From CAYTIB01 sp964437725 (GTDB lineage Bacteria; UBA8248; JACPRG01; G963555815): a DNA stretch of 64,000 nt. The notes below the pieces were generated by a model. That model was not told the DNA's origin. It worked only from the letters and a program-made list of their open reading frames with translations, and ran no database searches. This document shows positions 17,219 through 25,957 of this stretch, piece after piece (position 1 is the stretch's first letter; the number at the start of each line of letters is the position of its first letter). A program made the translations under genes and the position numbers. Location of the stretch: assembly GCA_964437725.1 (NCBI GenBank), contig CAYTIB010000036.1:1-64000 (forward strand), in the 5' to 3' direction.

Positions 17219-18316
17219 GTGAGTGAGGGTGAAAGAGCGATTCTGGACGATCGGGACCGGATATTGGAGCAGGATCGGGGGGGAATGTTTGACCTCTTGG
17301 CATCTTGGTCTACCCAGTGGAGAAGCGCAGCGGATATGGTCCCCGAAACCAGATGGCCAGAGGTTCCAACGGATGGTTTCCGCCACGTGGTGGTTTCCGG
17401 TATGGGTGGTTCTGCCATCGGAGGCGAACTCTTAAGTGCCTGTTTTGGTGATGTCCTCAGTATCCCTCTTATCATCCGTAGATCCTATGAGTGCCCTGAA
17501 TTCGTGGGACCGGAAACACTTTTCATCGCCGTCAGTTATTCTGGGAATACTGAGGAGACACTATCTTCTTTGGCAGGGGCGATAAGTCGGGGTGCAATTG
17601 CAGTAGCCGTAACCAGCGGGGGACGATTAAAGTCGAAGTTTAGGGAAAAGGGTGTGCCGGTTTATCTCATTCCGGAGGGTTTGCCTCCGAGGCAGGCACT
17701 GGCACCTTTATTTCTGACACAGATGAGACTGCTGCAGGGTGTTGGAGTTATCCCCGAATCTTCCGAGGGAGTTGCAGAGGCGGGCGAAATACTTGATGAG
17801 CTCGCCCGACTTTACTCTCCTAATGTTCCAACAGATAAAAATCCGGCTAAGCAGATGGCATATGCACTATTCAATCGGGTGCCGGTGATTTATGGTGTGC
17901 AGGGACTGACTGATGCCGTAGCCCTTCGCTGGCGGTCCCAGATACATGAAAATAGCAAGAACTGGGCGACTATGGCTGCCCTTCCAGAACTAGACCACAA
18001 TGAGATCACAAGTTGGCTTTCACTCTCCTCCATCACTCAGCAGGTGGTATCCTTGGTTTTTTTAGAAGACCGAGAAGATGGGGATCTGATGCTCCGACGA
18101 CGTCAGATTACTTGGGATGCAGTTTCTCCTCATGTGGCAGGTGCATTTACCGTTCAGTCACAGGGTGAGAGCCGACTCGCACGGCTGTTCTCTTTGGTAC
18201 TTCTTGGAGATTTTGTTAGTTGCTACCTGGCGGTTCTCAACGAGGTAGATCCTTTGCCGGTACCGGTCATAGAAGAACTCAAACAAGCCCTTAGCACTGG
18301 CTCTTCGAAAGCATGA
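17219..18316 (+). CDS. Bifunctional phosphoglucose/phosphomannose isomerase
   Basis: This SIS-domain sugar-phosphate isomerase interconverts glucose-6-phosphate or mannose-6-phosphate with fructose-6-phosphate. The first SIS domain has VVSGMGGSAIGGEL and AVSYSGNTEETLS. The C-terminal PGI/PMI domain contains IPVIYG-like RVPVIYG, RWRSQIHENSK and PELDHNEI, including the family Glu and His. GTG 17219 is preferred because GGAG lies eight bases upstream; TTG 17192 adds nine residues. Length is about 365 residues, usual for the bacterial/archaeal short family. The stop overlaps the lepA start. It supplies sugar phosphates for glycolysis or polysaccharide synthesis. Confidence 0.9.
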   Translation: MSEGERAILDDRDRILEQDRGGMFDLLASWSTQWRSAADMVPETRWPEVPTDGFRHVVVSGMGGSAIGGELLSACFGDVLSIPLIIRRSYECPEFVGPETLFIAVSYSGNTEETLSSLAGAISRGAIAVAVTSGGRLKSKFREKGVPVYLIPEGLPPRQALAPLFLTQMRLLQGVGVIPESSEGVAEAGEILDELARLYSPNVPTDKNPAKQMAYALFNRVPVIYGVQGLTDAVALRWRSQIHENSKNWATMAALPELDHNEITSWLSLSSITQQVVSLVFLEDREDGDLMLRRRQITWDAVSPHVAGAFTVQSQGESRLARLFSLVLLGDFVSCYLAVLNEVDPLPVPVIEELKQALSTGSSKA

Positions 18317-20124
18317 AAATTTCTAAAATCCGCAATTTTTCTATCATTGCGCACATCGATCACGGCAAATCCACTTTGGCAGATCGAATGCTGGAGCTGA
18401 CTGAGGCCGTATCGAATCGAAAAATCAAGGATCAGATGTTGGACTCTATGGATATAGAGCGGGAACGGGGAATTACGATTAAGGCTCAGACTGCCCGAAT
18501 GGTTTATCGGTCAGCAAATGGTCAAGAGTACATACTGAACCTTATCGACACTCCTGGACACGTTGATTTTTCCTATGAGGTTTCCAGAAGCTTGGCGGCT
18601 TGTGAGGGAGTCCTATTGGTGGTTGATGCGGCACAGGGGATTCAAGCGCAGACGCTTGCTAACGCGTATTTGGCTGTAGGGAATGATCTAACAATTCTTC
18701 CTGTTTTAAATAAAATTGATCTACCGACTGCCGATCCTAGCCGGGTTTCTCATCAGATCATAGACCTTTTGGGTGTGCAAGAAGAAGATATTTTGAAAGT
18801 TAGTGCCAAGGAGGGAATAGGAGTACCGGAACTTTTAGAAGCTGTTCTTTGCCGTATAAAGCCTCCTGAGGGAGATTCCAAAGGTCCCTTAAAGGCCCTG
18901 ATTTTTGATTGCTGGTTTGACAGTTACCGGGGAGCTGTGGTGCTGATTCGAGTGCTCGATGGCGAACTCCGTGAGGGAGTGAATATCGAGATGATGGCCA
19001 CCGGACTAAGTTATGAAGTTGACGAGGTAGGCGTGCTAACACCGGAACCCTGTCGCGTAGATAATTTGGGGGCAGGAGAGGTAGGTTACCTTATGGCCAG
19101 CATCAAGCAAATCGGCGATATTAAGGTTGGTGATACGGTAACCGAGGTAAAACGCCCAACAGTTAAACCATTTCCTGGCTACAAGGAGCCTAAGCCCATG
19201 GTGTTTTGTGGGCTGTATCCAGTAGAGGGGACCGATTATGAATCTTTAAAGGCATCTTTGGAAAAACTCCACCTAAACGATACGGCCTTCACCTATGAGG
19301 CAGAAACCTCAGTAGCCTTGGGTTTTGGTTATCGTTGTGGATTCTTAGGGCTTCTTCATATGGAGGTAATTAGGGAGCGCCTTGAGCGGGAGTATGGTCT
19401 CACCCTTATAACTACCTCACCGACAGTTGCATTTCGGGTTACCACAACCGATGGTGAAGTGTTAGATGTTGACAACCCGAGTCGTCTTCCATCCCCAGGA
19501 CGGATTAATTACATTGAAGAGCCCTACGTTCGGGGATCGATTGTTGTTCCAGTGGATTACCTTGGAGGGGCAATTAAACTGTGTCAGGAAAAGCGTGGTG
19601 TCCAGAAGCGTCTGGAGTACTTAGATGCACGGCTCGCACTTTTGGAATATGAGCTCCCATTGGCGGAAATTCTATTTGACTTCTATGACCGCTTGAAATC
19701 TGTTAGCAGGGGATACGCCTCTTTTGACTACGAACCCCTAGCTTCCTGCACCTCTGATATGGTTAAGTTGGATATTCTGCTCAATGGAGAACCGGTGGAC
19801 GCACTTTCCCTCATCATCCACAAAGAGAAAGCGCAAATACACGGACGGGCCCTAGTTGAAAAGATGAAGGAGATCATTCCTCGTCAGCTTTTTGAAGTTG
19901 TAATCCAGGCCGCCATTGGTAGCCGAGTCATATCGCGAGAGACCGTTAAACCACTAAGAAAACAGGTGACTGCCAAATGCTACGGTGGTGATGTTACGCG
20001 AAAACGAAAGTTGCTCGAGAAGCAAAAAGAGGGAAAACGACGGATGAAAAGGGTCGGCCGTGTCGAGATTCCTCAAGAGGCTTTCATGGCAGTTTTGAAT
20101 GTAACGCAGAGTGGTTCAAACTAG
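18313..20124 (+). CDS. lepA: Elongation factor 4 (LepA), ribosome-associated GTPase
   Basis: This translation GTPase back-translocates or remodels stalled ribosomes. The G1 motif is AHIDHGKSTLADR, switch II is DTPGHVDFSYEV, and G4 is NKIDLP. After the EF-G-like domains II, III and V comes the LepA-specific C-terminal domain (KLDILLNGEPVDALSLIIH, AKCYGGDVTRKRKLLEKQK). Length is 603 residues, the family norm. The ATG at 18313 overlaps the isomerase stop (ATGA), so translation is coupled. As in many bacteria, a signal peptidase I gene follows. Identification is secure. Confidence 0.98.
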   Translation: MKISKIRNFSIIAHIDHGKSTLADRMLELTEAVSNRKIKDQMLDSMDIERERGITIKAQTARMVYRSANGQEYILNLIDTPGHVDFSYEVSRSLAACEGVLLVVDAAQGIQAQTLANAYLAVGNDLTILPVLNKIDLPTADPSRVSHQIIDLLGVQEEDILKVSAKEGIGVPELLEAVLCRIKPPEGDSKGPLKALIFDCWFDSYRGAVVLIRVLDGELREGVNIEMMATGLSYEVDEVGVLTPEPCRVDNLGAGEVGYLMASIKQIGDIKVGDTVTEVKRPTVKPFPGYKEPKPMVFCGLYPVEGTDYESLKASLEKLHLNDTAFTYEAETSVALGFGYRCGFLGLLHMEVIRERLEREYGLTLITTSPTVAFRVTTTDGEVLDVDNPSRLPSPGRINYIEEPYVRGSIVVPVDYLGGAIKLCQEKRGVQKRLEYLDARLALLEYELPLAEILFDFYDRLKSVSRGYASFDYEPLASCTSDMVKLDILLNGEPVDALSLIIHKEKAQIHGRALVEKMKEIIPRQLFEVVIQAAIGSRVISRETVKPLRKQVTAKCYGGDVTRKRKLLEKQKEGKRRMKRVGRVEIPQEAFMAVLNVTQSGSN

Positions 20125-20261
20125 GTTACAGTTTAAACCAGGAACCGGGTGTGGTTCGTGATCATGGCAAGTGATATGGATTTAGGGTGTGACCCCGACT
20201 TGGCTTCTTGCGAAAAGAGAAAACTTCCCAAATGAAGTTCCCATTTTAGGTGGTGATAGTT

Positions 20262-21221
20262 GTGAACAACCGTGATTATTACGAAGTTTTAGGTGTCAGG
20301 AAGAACGCCACCAAATCTGAAATGAAGAAGACATATCGTCAGCTCGCTCGGAAATTTCACCCTGACGTTAATCCAGGTGATAAGGGCGCGGAGGAAAGAT
20401 TTAAAGAGATTAGTGAGGCCTACGCAGTTCTGAGTGACCCGGAGCAACGAAAAAAGTACGACACGGTGGGGCACGCGGCCTTTGGTCCAGGGCGTGATCC
20501 TTCCGCCGTGGAGGAGGAAAGGGGAAAGAAGAAGAAGAAGGGCGTGATCCGCGAGTACACGGAGGCTATTCTTTTTGCTCTTCTCTTGGCGTTGTTTTTG
20601 CGTGCTTTTGTCATCCAGGCTTTTAAAATCCCTTCGGGTTCCATGAAGGAAACCTTACAGATCGGAGATCATATTCTGGTCAATAAGCTCTTTTACCGGA
20701 CCTGGACGAAGTATGACCTTGCCGAAATGTTCGAGGTGGTTCCAATCCTGGGCGATGTCATTGAATCCCTGACTGATGTATTACCATTTGATTACAACTT
20801 TCGGTTTAAAAAAGTGGGGCGTGGTGACGTTGTCGTTTTTAAATATCCCCGGGATGAGAGCCGTGATTTCATTAAACGGATAATTGGTATGCCGGGGGAA
20901 ATAGTGATGGTTCGAGGTAAAGAGGTCCTAATCAACGGCAGGGTAATCGATGAGCCATACGCTAAGTACGACGAGGTGGGAAAGCAAGGGAATTTTGCAA
21001 GCCGCGGACATTTTGGCCCGGTTCGTGTACCGAAACACCATTTCTTTATGCTTGGGGACAACCGCGACAATTCCCTCGATAGCCGGGCGTGGGGTTTTCT
21101 CCGCATGGACAAGATTAGAGGAGAGGCATTCCTCATTTACTGGTCCTGTATCAAACCTGGTTTTTTATGCCTAATCCCGTCCAATGTTCGCTGGGATCGC
21201 TTTATTAAAATGCTGTTTTGA
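20262..21221 (+). CDS. lepB: Signal peptidase I with an N-terminal DnaJ J-domain
   Basis: Residues about 1-70 are a complete DnaJ J-domain: YYEVLGVRKNATKSEMKKTY, the HPD motif at 33-35, then FKEISEAYAVLSDPEQRKKY. A basic linker (GKKKKKG) leads into a membrane helix and a signal peptidase I domain. Its catalytic Ser is 127 (PSGSMKETL), the general-base Lys is 205 (DFIKRIIGMPGE), and the downstream box is GDNRDNSLDSR. The enzyme removes signal peptides; the cytoplasmic J-domain would recruit DnaK near the translocon. GTG 20262 is chosen because AGGTGG lies just upstream; earlier GTGs at 20250 and 20253 are possible. The frame is uninterrupted. It follows lepA by 137 bases. Confidence 0.93.
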   Translation: MNNRDYYEVLGVRKNATKSEMKKTYRQLARKFHPDVNPGDKGAEERFKEISEAYAVLSDPEQRKKYDTVGHAAFGPGRDPSAVEEERGKKKKKGVIREYTEAILFALLLALFLRAFVIQAFKIPSGSMKETLQIGDHILVNKLFYRTWTKYDLAEMFEVVPILGDVIESLTDVLPFDYNFRFKKVGRGDVVVFKYPRDESRDFIKRIIGMPGEIVMVRGKEVLINGRVIDEPYAKYDEVGKQGNFASRGHFGPVRVPKHHFFMLGDNRDNSLDSRAWGFLRMDKIRGEAFLIYWSCIKPGFLCLIPSNVRWDRFIKMLF

Positions 21222-21274
21222 AAGCTTCGATTGCACTCTCATGGTTTTCGGTTTGAAAATTTCAAGAAGCCCTT

Positions 21275-22129
21275 TTATAAGCTCCGAGGATTATTGTCCG
21301 ATAGTGCATCAGAAAGCTTTGCAAACTCTATTAAACTAAGTGTCTCAGCACGGCGAGAAGGTTTGATTCCGACAGCGGTAAGAATGTCCAAAATACGATC
21401 TTTCATTTCCTTTCCAAAATGAGCTTGCAGATTGTTGAAAAGAGTTTTCCGCCGTTGGGCGAATGCTGCGCGGGAAAGCCGCTCGAAGAATTCTGGGTTG
21501 TGGATGGGCACCCTAGGCTGTTCATTGGGAATTAGTCGAAGGACGGTTGAAAAGACCTTAGGGGGTGGCGAAAATGCCTCAGGCCCTACGTCAAATCCCC
21601 ATTCCACATCACACCAAAGTTGGACAGCCAACGTGAGTGTACCGTAATCCTTTGTTCCTGGCTGTGCAATGATTCGATTAGCCACCTCTTTCTGGAGCAT
21701 TACAACCACATCCCGGATTGTTTTCCGGTATTGAATTATATTTAAAAGGATGGCTGTGCCCGCGTAGTAGGGAAGGTTCCCTATAACTCGAATGCGGTTA
21801 GTAACTGACTCCATTCCAGGGATATTAAAGAAGTCGAAATCGAGGGCATCAACTTCGATTATGGAGATATGCGTTTTGTCCGCGAATTCTTGCTTAAGCT
21901 CTTCCGCGAGGCGGTTATCTAGCTCCAGGGCCACCAGGAGTCCGTCCGAATTTATTTTTTGTGCCAGGAAGCGGGTCATTTCTCCTCGTCCCGCACCGAT
22001 TTCCACCACGCGTTCACCTGGCCGCGGATTAAAAAATTCGATGACTTGGTCTAGGACGATTGGGTCGCGAAGGAAGTGTTGACCGAAGCGGGTGCGCCTA
22101 TGCCGCTTTCTGGTTGTATTGTCTGCCAT
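21275..22129 (-). CDS. rsmA: 16S rRNA (adenine1518-N6/adenine1519-N6)-dimethyltransferase
   Basis: This methylates two adjacent adenines in helix 45 of 16S rRNA with SAM. The SAM-binding motif is VVEIGAGRGEMTRFL, with the acidic LVALELDNR strand next. The catalytic motif is IGNLPYYAGTAI (NLPY), and the rRNA-binding RAAFAQRRKTLFNNL lies in the C-terminal domain. The N-terminus FGQHFLRDP is typical. Length is 284 residues. It lies 21 bases downstream of pdxA on the same strand; pdxA-rsmA is a common pairing in Gram-negative bacteria, which supports an operon. Confidence 0.96.
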   Translation of the reverse strand: MADNTTRKRHRRTRFGQHFLRDPIVLDQVIEFFNPRPGERVVEIGAGRGEMTRFLAQKINSDGLLVALELDNRLAEELKQEFADKTHISIIEVDALDFDFFNIPGMESVTNRIRVIGNLPYYAGTAILLNIIQYRKTIRDVVVMLQKEVANRIIAQPGTKDYGTLTLAVQLWCDVEWGFDVGPEAFSPPPKVFSTVLRLIPNEQPRVPIHNPEFFERLSRAAFAQRRKTLFNNLQAHFGKEMKDRILDILTAVGIKPSRRAETLSLIEFAKLSDALSDNNPRSL

Positions 22130-22150
22130 ACTTAATGTCCCATCGGGGCT

Positions 22151-23155
22151 TTATTGTCTTTTGCGTTTTGTCATCTGAGCTGCTAGTTGAATTGCCGCGA
22201 TCTGGCTTGAAACATCAGCCCGTCCCTGTCCTGCGATGCTGAAAGCCGTTCCGTGATCGGGGGAGGTTCGGATGAACGGTAGACCCAAAGTGACGTTGAT
22301 GGCGCTCCCATTTCCAAGCAATTTGGCTGCAATCAAACCCTGATCGTGGTACATAGCGACAATACCGTCCCAACCTTTCGGTTTTCGGGCAAATAAGGAG
22401 TCGGCAGGGAAGGGACCCTCGGCATTAATCCCTTCCCGAATCGCATCACGAATGGCCGGAACGATAGCATGAGCCTCCTCCTTTCCAAGCCTTCCGTCCT
22501 CACCGGCATGAGGATTCAGACCCGTTACAGCGATTCGTGGGGACTGCCTCCCTTCGCCGCTACGAAGCCAGTGATCAAGGACTCGAAGTGTCTGAAGGAC
22601 AGCTTTGCGATTGATGGCTTGCGGGACAGCATTCAAGGGTAGATGCGTCGTGACCGTAGCCACCCGAAGTCGTCCAACGAAAAAGGACATAGCCACATCT
22701 TGTGTCCGGGTTAGTGCGGCCAGAGCTTCGGTGTGTCCGGCATATGTAATTCCAGCAGTATGCCAGGCAATTTTTGAGATTGGGGCTGTGACTAGAGTGT
22801 CAGCTTCGCCGGATAAGACGGCTTCGACCCCAGCAACAACGCAATTATATGAGAAGCGCCCTGCGGTGGCCGAAATTTTTCCTGAGCACACGCTTTTCAA
22901 AAAAGGACCTTTAACGTTCTTTATTTCCAAGTCCCTGAAAGCAGTTTCGGCGTTATGTTTGTCTTTCTTCGACAAAGTGTCTAGCGTGTGTTCGAATACT
23001 CTACGGTTTCCAATTAAGACGAAACGGCACAATTTCTTTAGACTTGGTTCGGCCAGGGAGCGTAAGATAATTTCTGGCCCGATGCCAGACGGATCCCCTG
23101 GTGTTAAGGCCACCACGGGGAGAGAAGATGTGCGGGAAAGGGGAGTCATGATCAT
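22151..23155 (-). CDS. pdxA: 4-hydroxythreonine-4-phosphate dehydrogenase
   Basis: This enzyme of DXP-dependent pyridoxal phosphate synthesis oxidises 4-phosphohydroxythreonine. Key family features are LTPGDPSGIGPEI at the N-terminus, TAPISK, a metal-binding His in YAGHTE, GLNPHAGEDG, and MYHDQGLIAAKLL, with GLPFIRTSPDHGTA near the C-terminus. Length is 334 residues. It is upstream of rsmA on the minus strand and divergent from the Grd-like operon, leaving a 176-base intergenic region that should hold both promoters. ATG 23155 is used; MIMTPLSR leaves a short unconserved lead. Confidence 0.95.
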   Translation of the reverse strand: MIMTPLSRTSSLPVVALTPGDPSGIGPEIILRSLAEPSLKKLCRFVLIGNRRVFEHTLDTLSKKDKHNAETAFRDLEIKNVKGPFLKSVCSGKISATAGRFSYNCVVAGVEAVLSGEADTLVTAPISKIAWHTAGITYAGHTEALAALTRTQDVAMSFFVGRLRVATVTTHLPLNAVPQAINRKAVLQTLRVLDHWLRSGEGRQSPRIAVTGLNPHAGEDGRLGKEEAHAIVPAIRDAIREGINAEGPFPADSLFARKPKGWDGIVAMYHDQGLIAAKLLGNGSAINVTLGLPFIRTSPDHGTAFSIAGQGRADVSSQIAAIQLAAQMTKRKRQ

Positions 23156-23331
23156 CCTGTCTTTGTATTCTATTAGGTAAATTTTACCATGGACGGCCTC
23201 CGCAGCAGATAGCTTGCCGGCCGAATTTTAGTATTATGATAACCTCGAGCGTAATAATCTGTATCGTTTTGAGAAAAAGCAGCTCGATTTTGTGAAACCC
23301 TCATTATGTAAAGAAGCGGGATAAAATTCTC

Positions 23332-24612
23332 ATGCAGCTAACACTCAATCGTTTTTCCGTCGACCGAATTAAAGAATCACAAGAGACGAGGTTAGATGGC
23401 CGCACTCTTGAGATCAACTCTGCAGAATTGAAAAATCTTATCCTGGAAGATAAACGAATACAGGAGGCGTCAGTTGATTTTGTGCATTCAGGAGAATCCT
23501 GTCGCATTATCAATATCCTCGATATATTCGAGCCTCGGATTAAAGCCGAAGCTTCTGGAAAAACATTTCCCGGTACTTTTCCAGGGATCCTTGATGACGC
23601 TTGCCTTGTCGGAAGAGGTGAGACGAATTTACTGGAGGGTACATCCATTTTTATTTGTGGTCCGATGGATGGGGCAGAGGACGCCTTGCTCGACATGTGT
23701 GGGCCTTGCGCGGAGCTTAGTCATTTTTCTGCCCTTGTGAATGTGGTGATTACTATCAAACCGCACAAGGGAATTACATCGGCTGAATTTTCCAAGGTGG
23801 CAGTTCAGACGGGCGTTCGAGTTGCACACGACCTCGCTAGGGTGACAGAAGGAAAAGCGGCGGATTCCTCGGAAACATTCGCCCTGTCGCCCGTTATTCA
23901 GGAAGAGGATAGTTTGCGGGCCCTCCCCCGCATTGCTTATGTCTATTTTCTTTACTCCCATGGCGATCTACGGGATATGCTCGTTTATGGCAAGAACACT
24001 CGGGAGTTACATCCGACTTTGATTCACCCCAACGAGGTTATGGATGGTGCCATCGTATGGGAAGGCTATAGTCGCCCAACCATGAATGTGACTTATGATC
24101 AGCTTAACAATGGAGTCATTCGCTCTCTTTTTGAAGAACATGGCAAAACGATGAACTTTGTCGCTACAATTCTCGCGAATCACCACAAGCTTTTTGCAGA
24201 AAAGGAACTTAACGCCAATCAGATTGCCTCCTTGGCGAGAGATGTTTTGGGCGTCGACGGTGTTGTTATTACAAAAGATGGTGGAGGCCAAGCCGATACT
24301 GACCTTATGCTGACCTGCGAGCGGTGTGAGGAGTTGGGAATTCGGACCACAATAATGGCGATGGAGTACGCCGGGGATGGTGGCTCATCGGAAGGGTCTC
24401 TTGCGGATGTGAGTTCCAGAGCTGATGCAATTGTGTCTCTCGGAAATTGTGCGGAGATGATTACACTGCCTGGGGTAGAACGGATTGTTGGTGGAGAACG
24501 ACTCAAGGATTACGATTACGATCCCCGAGAGAAATTAGAGGTTCCGTATAATAAGATGCCAGGTCCTATAAATTTTTTTGGAAATAACTATCTACGTGCA
24601 CAAGCCTACTGA
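23332..24612 (+). CDS. Glycine/sarcosine/betaine reductase component B alpha/beta-like protein (GrdE-like)
   Basis: This 426-residue protein matches the proprotein subunit (GrdE/GrdG) of component B of glycine-type reductases, which cleave a C-N bond reductively. The family stretches are IFEPRIKAEASGKTFPG, IHPNEVMDGAIV, and GVVITKDGGGQADTDLM followed by ADAIVSLGN. In characterised homologues a Cys just after the MDGA(I)V stretch is converted to the pyruvoyl cofactor (GNC). Here residues 243-247 read WEGYS with no Cys, so a pyruvoyl cofactor cannot form in the known way. It is the first gene of the operon, 17 bases ahead of its Sec-containing partner. The substrate is unknown. Confidence 0.85.
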   Translation: MQLTLNRFSVDRIKESQETRLDGRTLEINSAELKNLILEDKRIQEASVDFVHSGESCRIINILDIFEPRIKAEASGKTFPGTFPGILDDACLVGRGETNLLEGTSIFICGPMDGAEDALLDMCGPCAELSHFSALVNVVITIKPHKGITSAEFSKVAVQTGVRVAHDLARVTEGKAADSSETFALSPVIQEEDSLRALPRIAYVYFLYSHGDLRDMLVYGKNTRELHPTLIHPNEVMDGAIVWEGYSRPTMNVTYDQLNNGVIRSLFEEHGKTMNFVATILANHHKLFAEKELNANQIASLARDVLGVDGVVITKDGGGQADTDLMLTCERCEELGIRTTIMAMEYAGDGGSSEGSLADVSSRADAIVSLGNCAEMITLPGVERIVGGERLKDYDYDPREKLEVPYNKMPGPINFFGNNYLRAQAY

Positions 24613-24629
24613 ATGCAGGGGGAGACATT

Positions 24630-25931
24630 ATGGCCCGCGCACGGGTCGTACATTATGTGAATCAATTTTTTGCCGGCGTCGGTGGTGAGGAAACAGCATC
24701 GGCCGAACCCTTCTTTATCGAAGGGGCTGTTGGTCCTGGCAAGCCTTTGGATAAAATTTTGGGTGCGGAGGCAGAGATCGTCCTTACTGTTGGTTGTGGA
24801 GATGATTTTTTTGCCGAACAAACGGAGGAAGCTGCAAATGTTCTCCTGGATGGTATTCGTAACGCCAGGCCCGATTTGTTCCTTGCTGGACCAGCTTTTA
24901 ACGCTGGGCGTTATGGATACGCATGTGGTGTTTTAGGTCAACGCGTTTCACAGGCATTGAACATTCCGGTAGTCTCAGGGATGGCACCCGAAAATCCCGG
25001 TTTAGAGCACCGAAAAGAGATATACATTATCCGGACATTGGATAGTGTCCGTGGGATGGGAGACACAATCAAGACGATGGCTGAGTTGAGTCTCAGGCTT
25101 CTGAACGGGGAAGAGTTAGGTACCCCAGACGAGGAGGGATATTTTCCACGGGGTTACCGAAGGAATGTTCAGGTCAAAAACAAGGGGACAGAACGAGCTG
25201 TATCAATGTTAATGGCAAAAATTCAAGGAGCTAACTTCGAGACCGAATTAATTATGCCGGAGTTTGATAGAGTTGCGCCGGCGATGCCGATTGCAAACCC
25301 GGAAAAGGCGACGATTGCATTAGTGACGACTGGAGGTCTAGTACCTAAGGGTAATCCAGATAGGATGGAATCTACGATGGCCAAACGGTTCGGTCGGTAT
25401 GTGATTGAGGGTTTGAATGGGTTGTCTCCAACACATTACGAGGGGAACCACGGTGGCTATTCGACAGCTTTTGTCAATGAGGACCCTAATAGGTTGGTTC
25501 CCTTGGATGTTCTGCGTGATCTAGAGCGAGAAGGGGTGATTGGAAAGATTCACAAACTCATCTTTACGACGGCGGGTTGTAGCACCTATTACGAAGCCGG
25601 AACTCGGATCGGGGCGGAAATAGCCCAGGAACTTAAAGAATCCGACGTAGATGCGGCTTTGATCACCGCAACGTGAGGGACATGTACCCGCTGCGGGTCA
25701 GCGGTCGCGAAAGAGATTGAAAGGGAGGGTTTGCCGGCCGCTTTAATTGCCACGCTCAGTTCTATCGCACGGAACGTGGGGGCTAACCGGATCATAACAG
25801 GGGCAGGCATTCCCCACGTGGTTGGCAATCCAGAGCTTAACCCTGATGAGGAGAAGAAATTTCGCCGAGGGGTTGTAGAGCGGGCTATTCAGGCGATCAG
25901 CGTGGAGATAAGTGACCCACAGGTTTTCTGA
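24630..25931 (+). CDS. GrdB-like selenoprotein with in-frame UGA (Sec349)
   Basis: This is the gamma subunit type (GrdB/GrdF) of component B of glycine/sarcosine/betaine reductase. The frame is stopped by TGA at 25674-25676, yet the same frame continues to 25931 with clear homology. Around the UGA it reads LITAT-U-GTCTRCGSAVAKEIE, the known UxxCxxC site of GrdB, and ends with VGANRIITGAGIPHVVGNPEL. The full product is 433 residues with Sec at 349. A GC-rich hairpin follows the UGA. Automatic annotation would split this into a 348-residue protein and a fragment. The family attacks the C-N bond with the selenol; here no grdA, grdC or grdD is adjacent. Confidence 0.92.
25688..25704 (+). promoter_or_regulatory. 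Putative bacterial SECIS element of the GrdB-like gene
   Basis: Beginning 12 bases after the UGA, CCGCTG (25688-25693) pairs with CAGCGG (25699-25704) around the loop CGGGT. A G at the second loop position fits the bacterial SECIS pattern bound by SelB. An alternative fold ACCCG/CGGGT (25686-25698) competes. Confidence 0.65.
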
Positions 25932-25957
25932 TCGAACCGGTTAGAAAGGAAATATGG

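Noticed and set aside
22605..23180. 191-codon plus-strand frame across pdxA
   Set aside because: It is antisense to conserved pdxA and does not resemble any protein.
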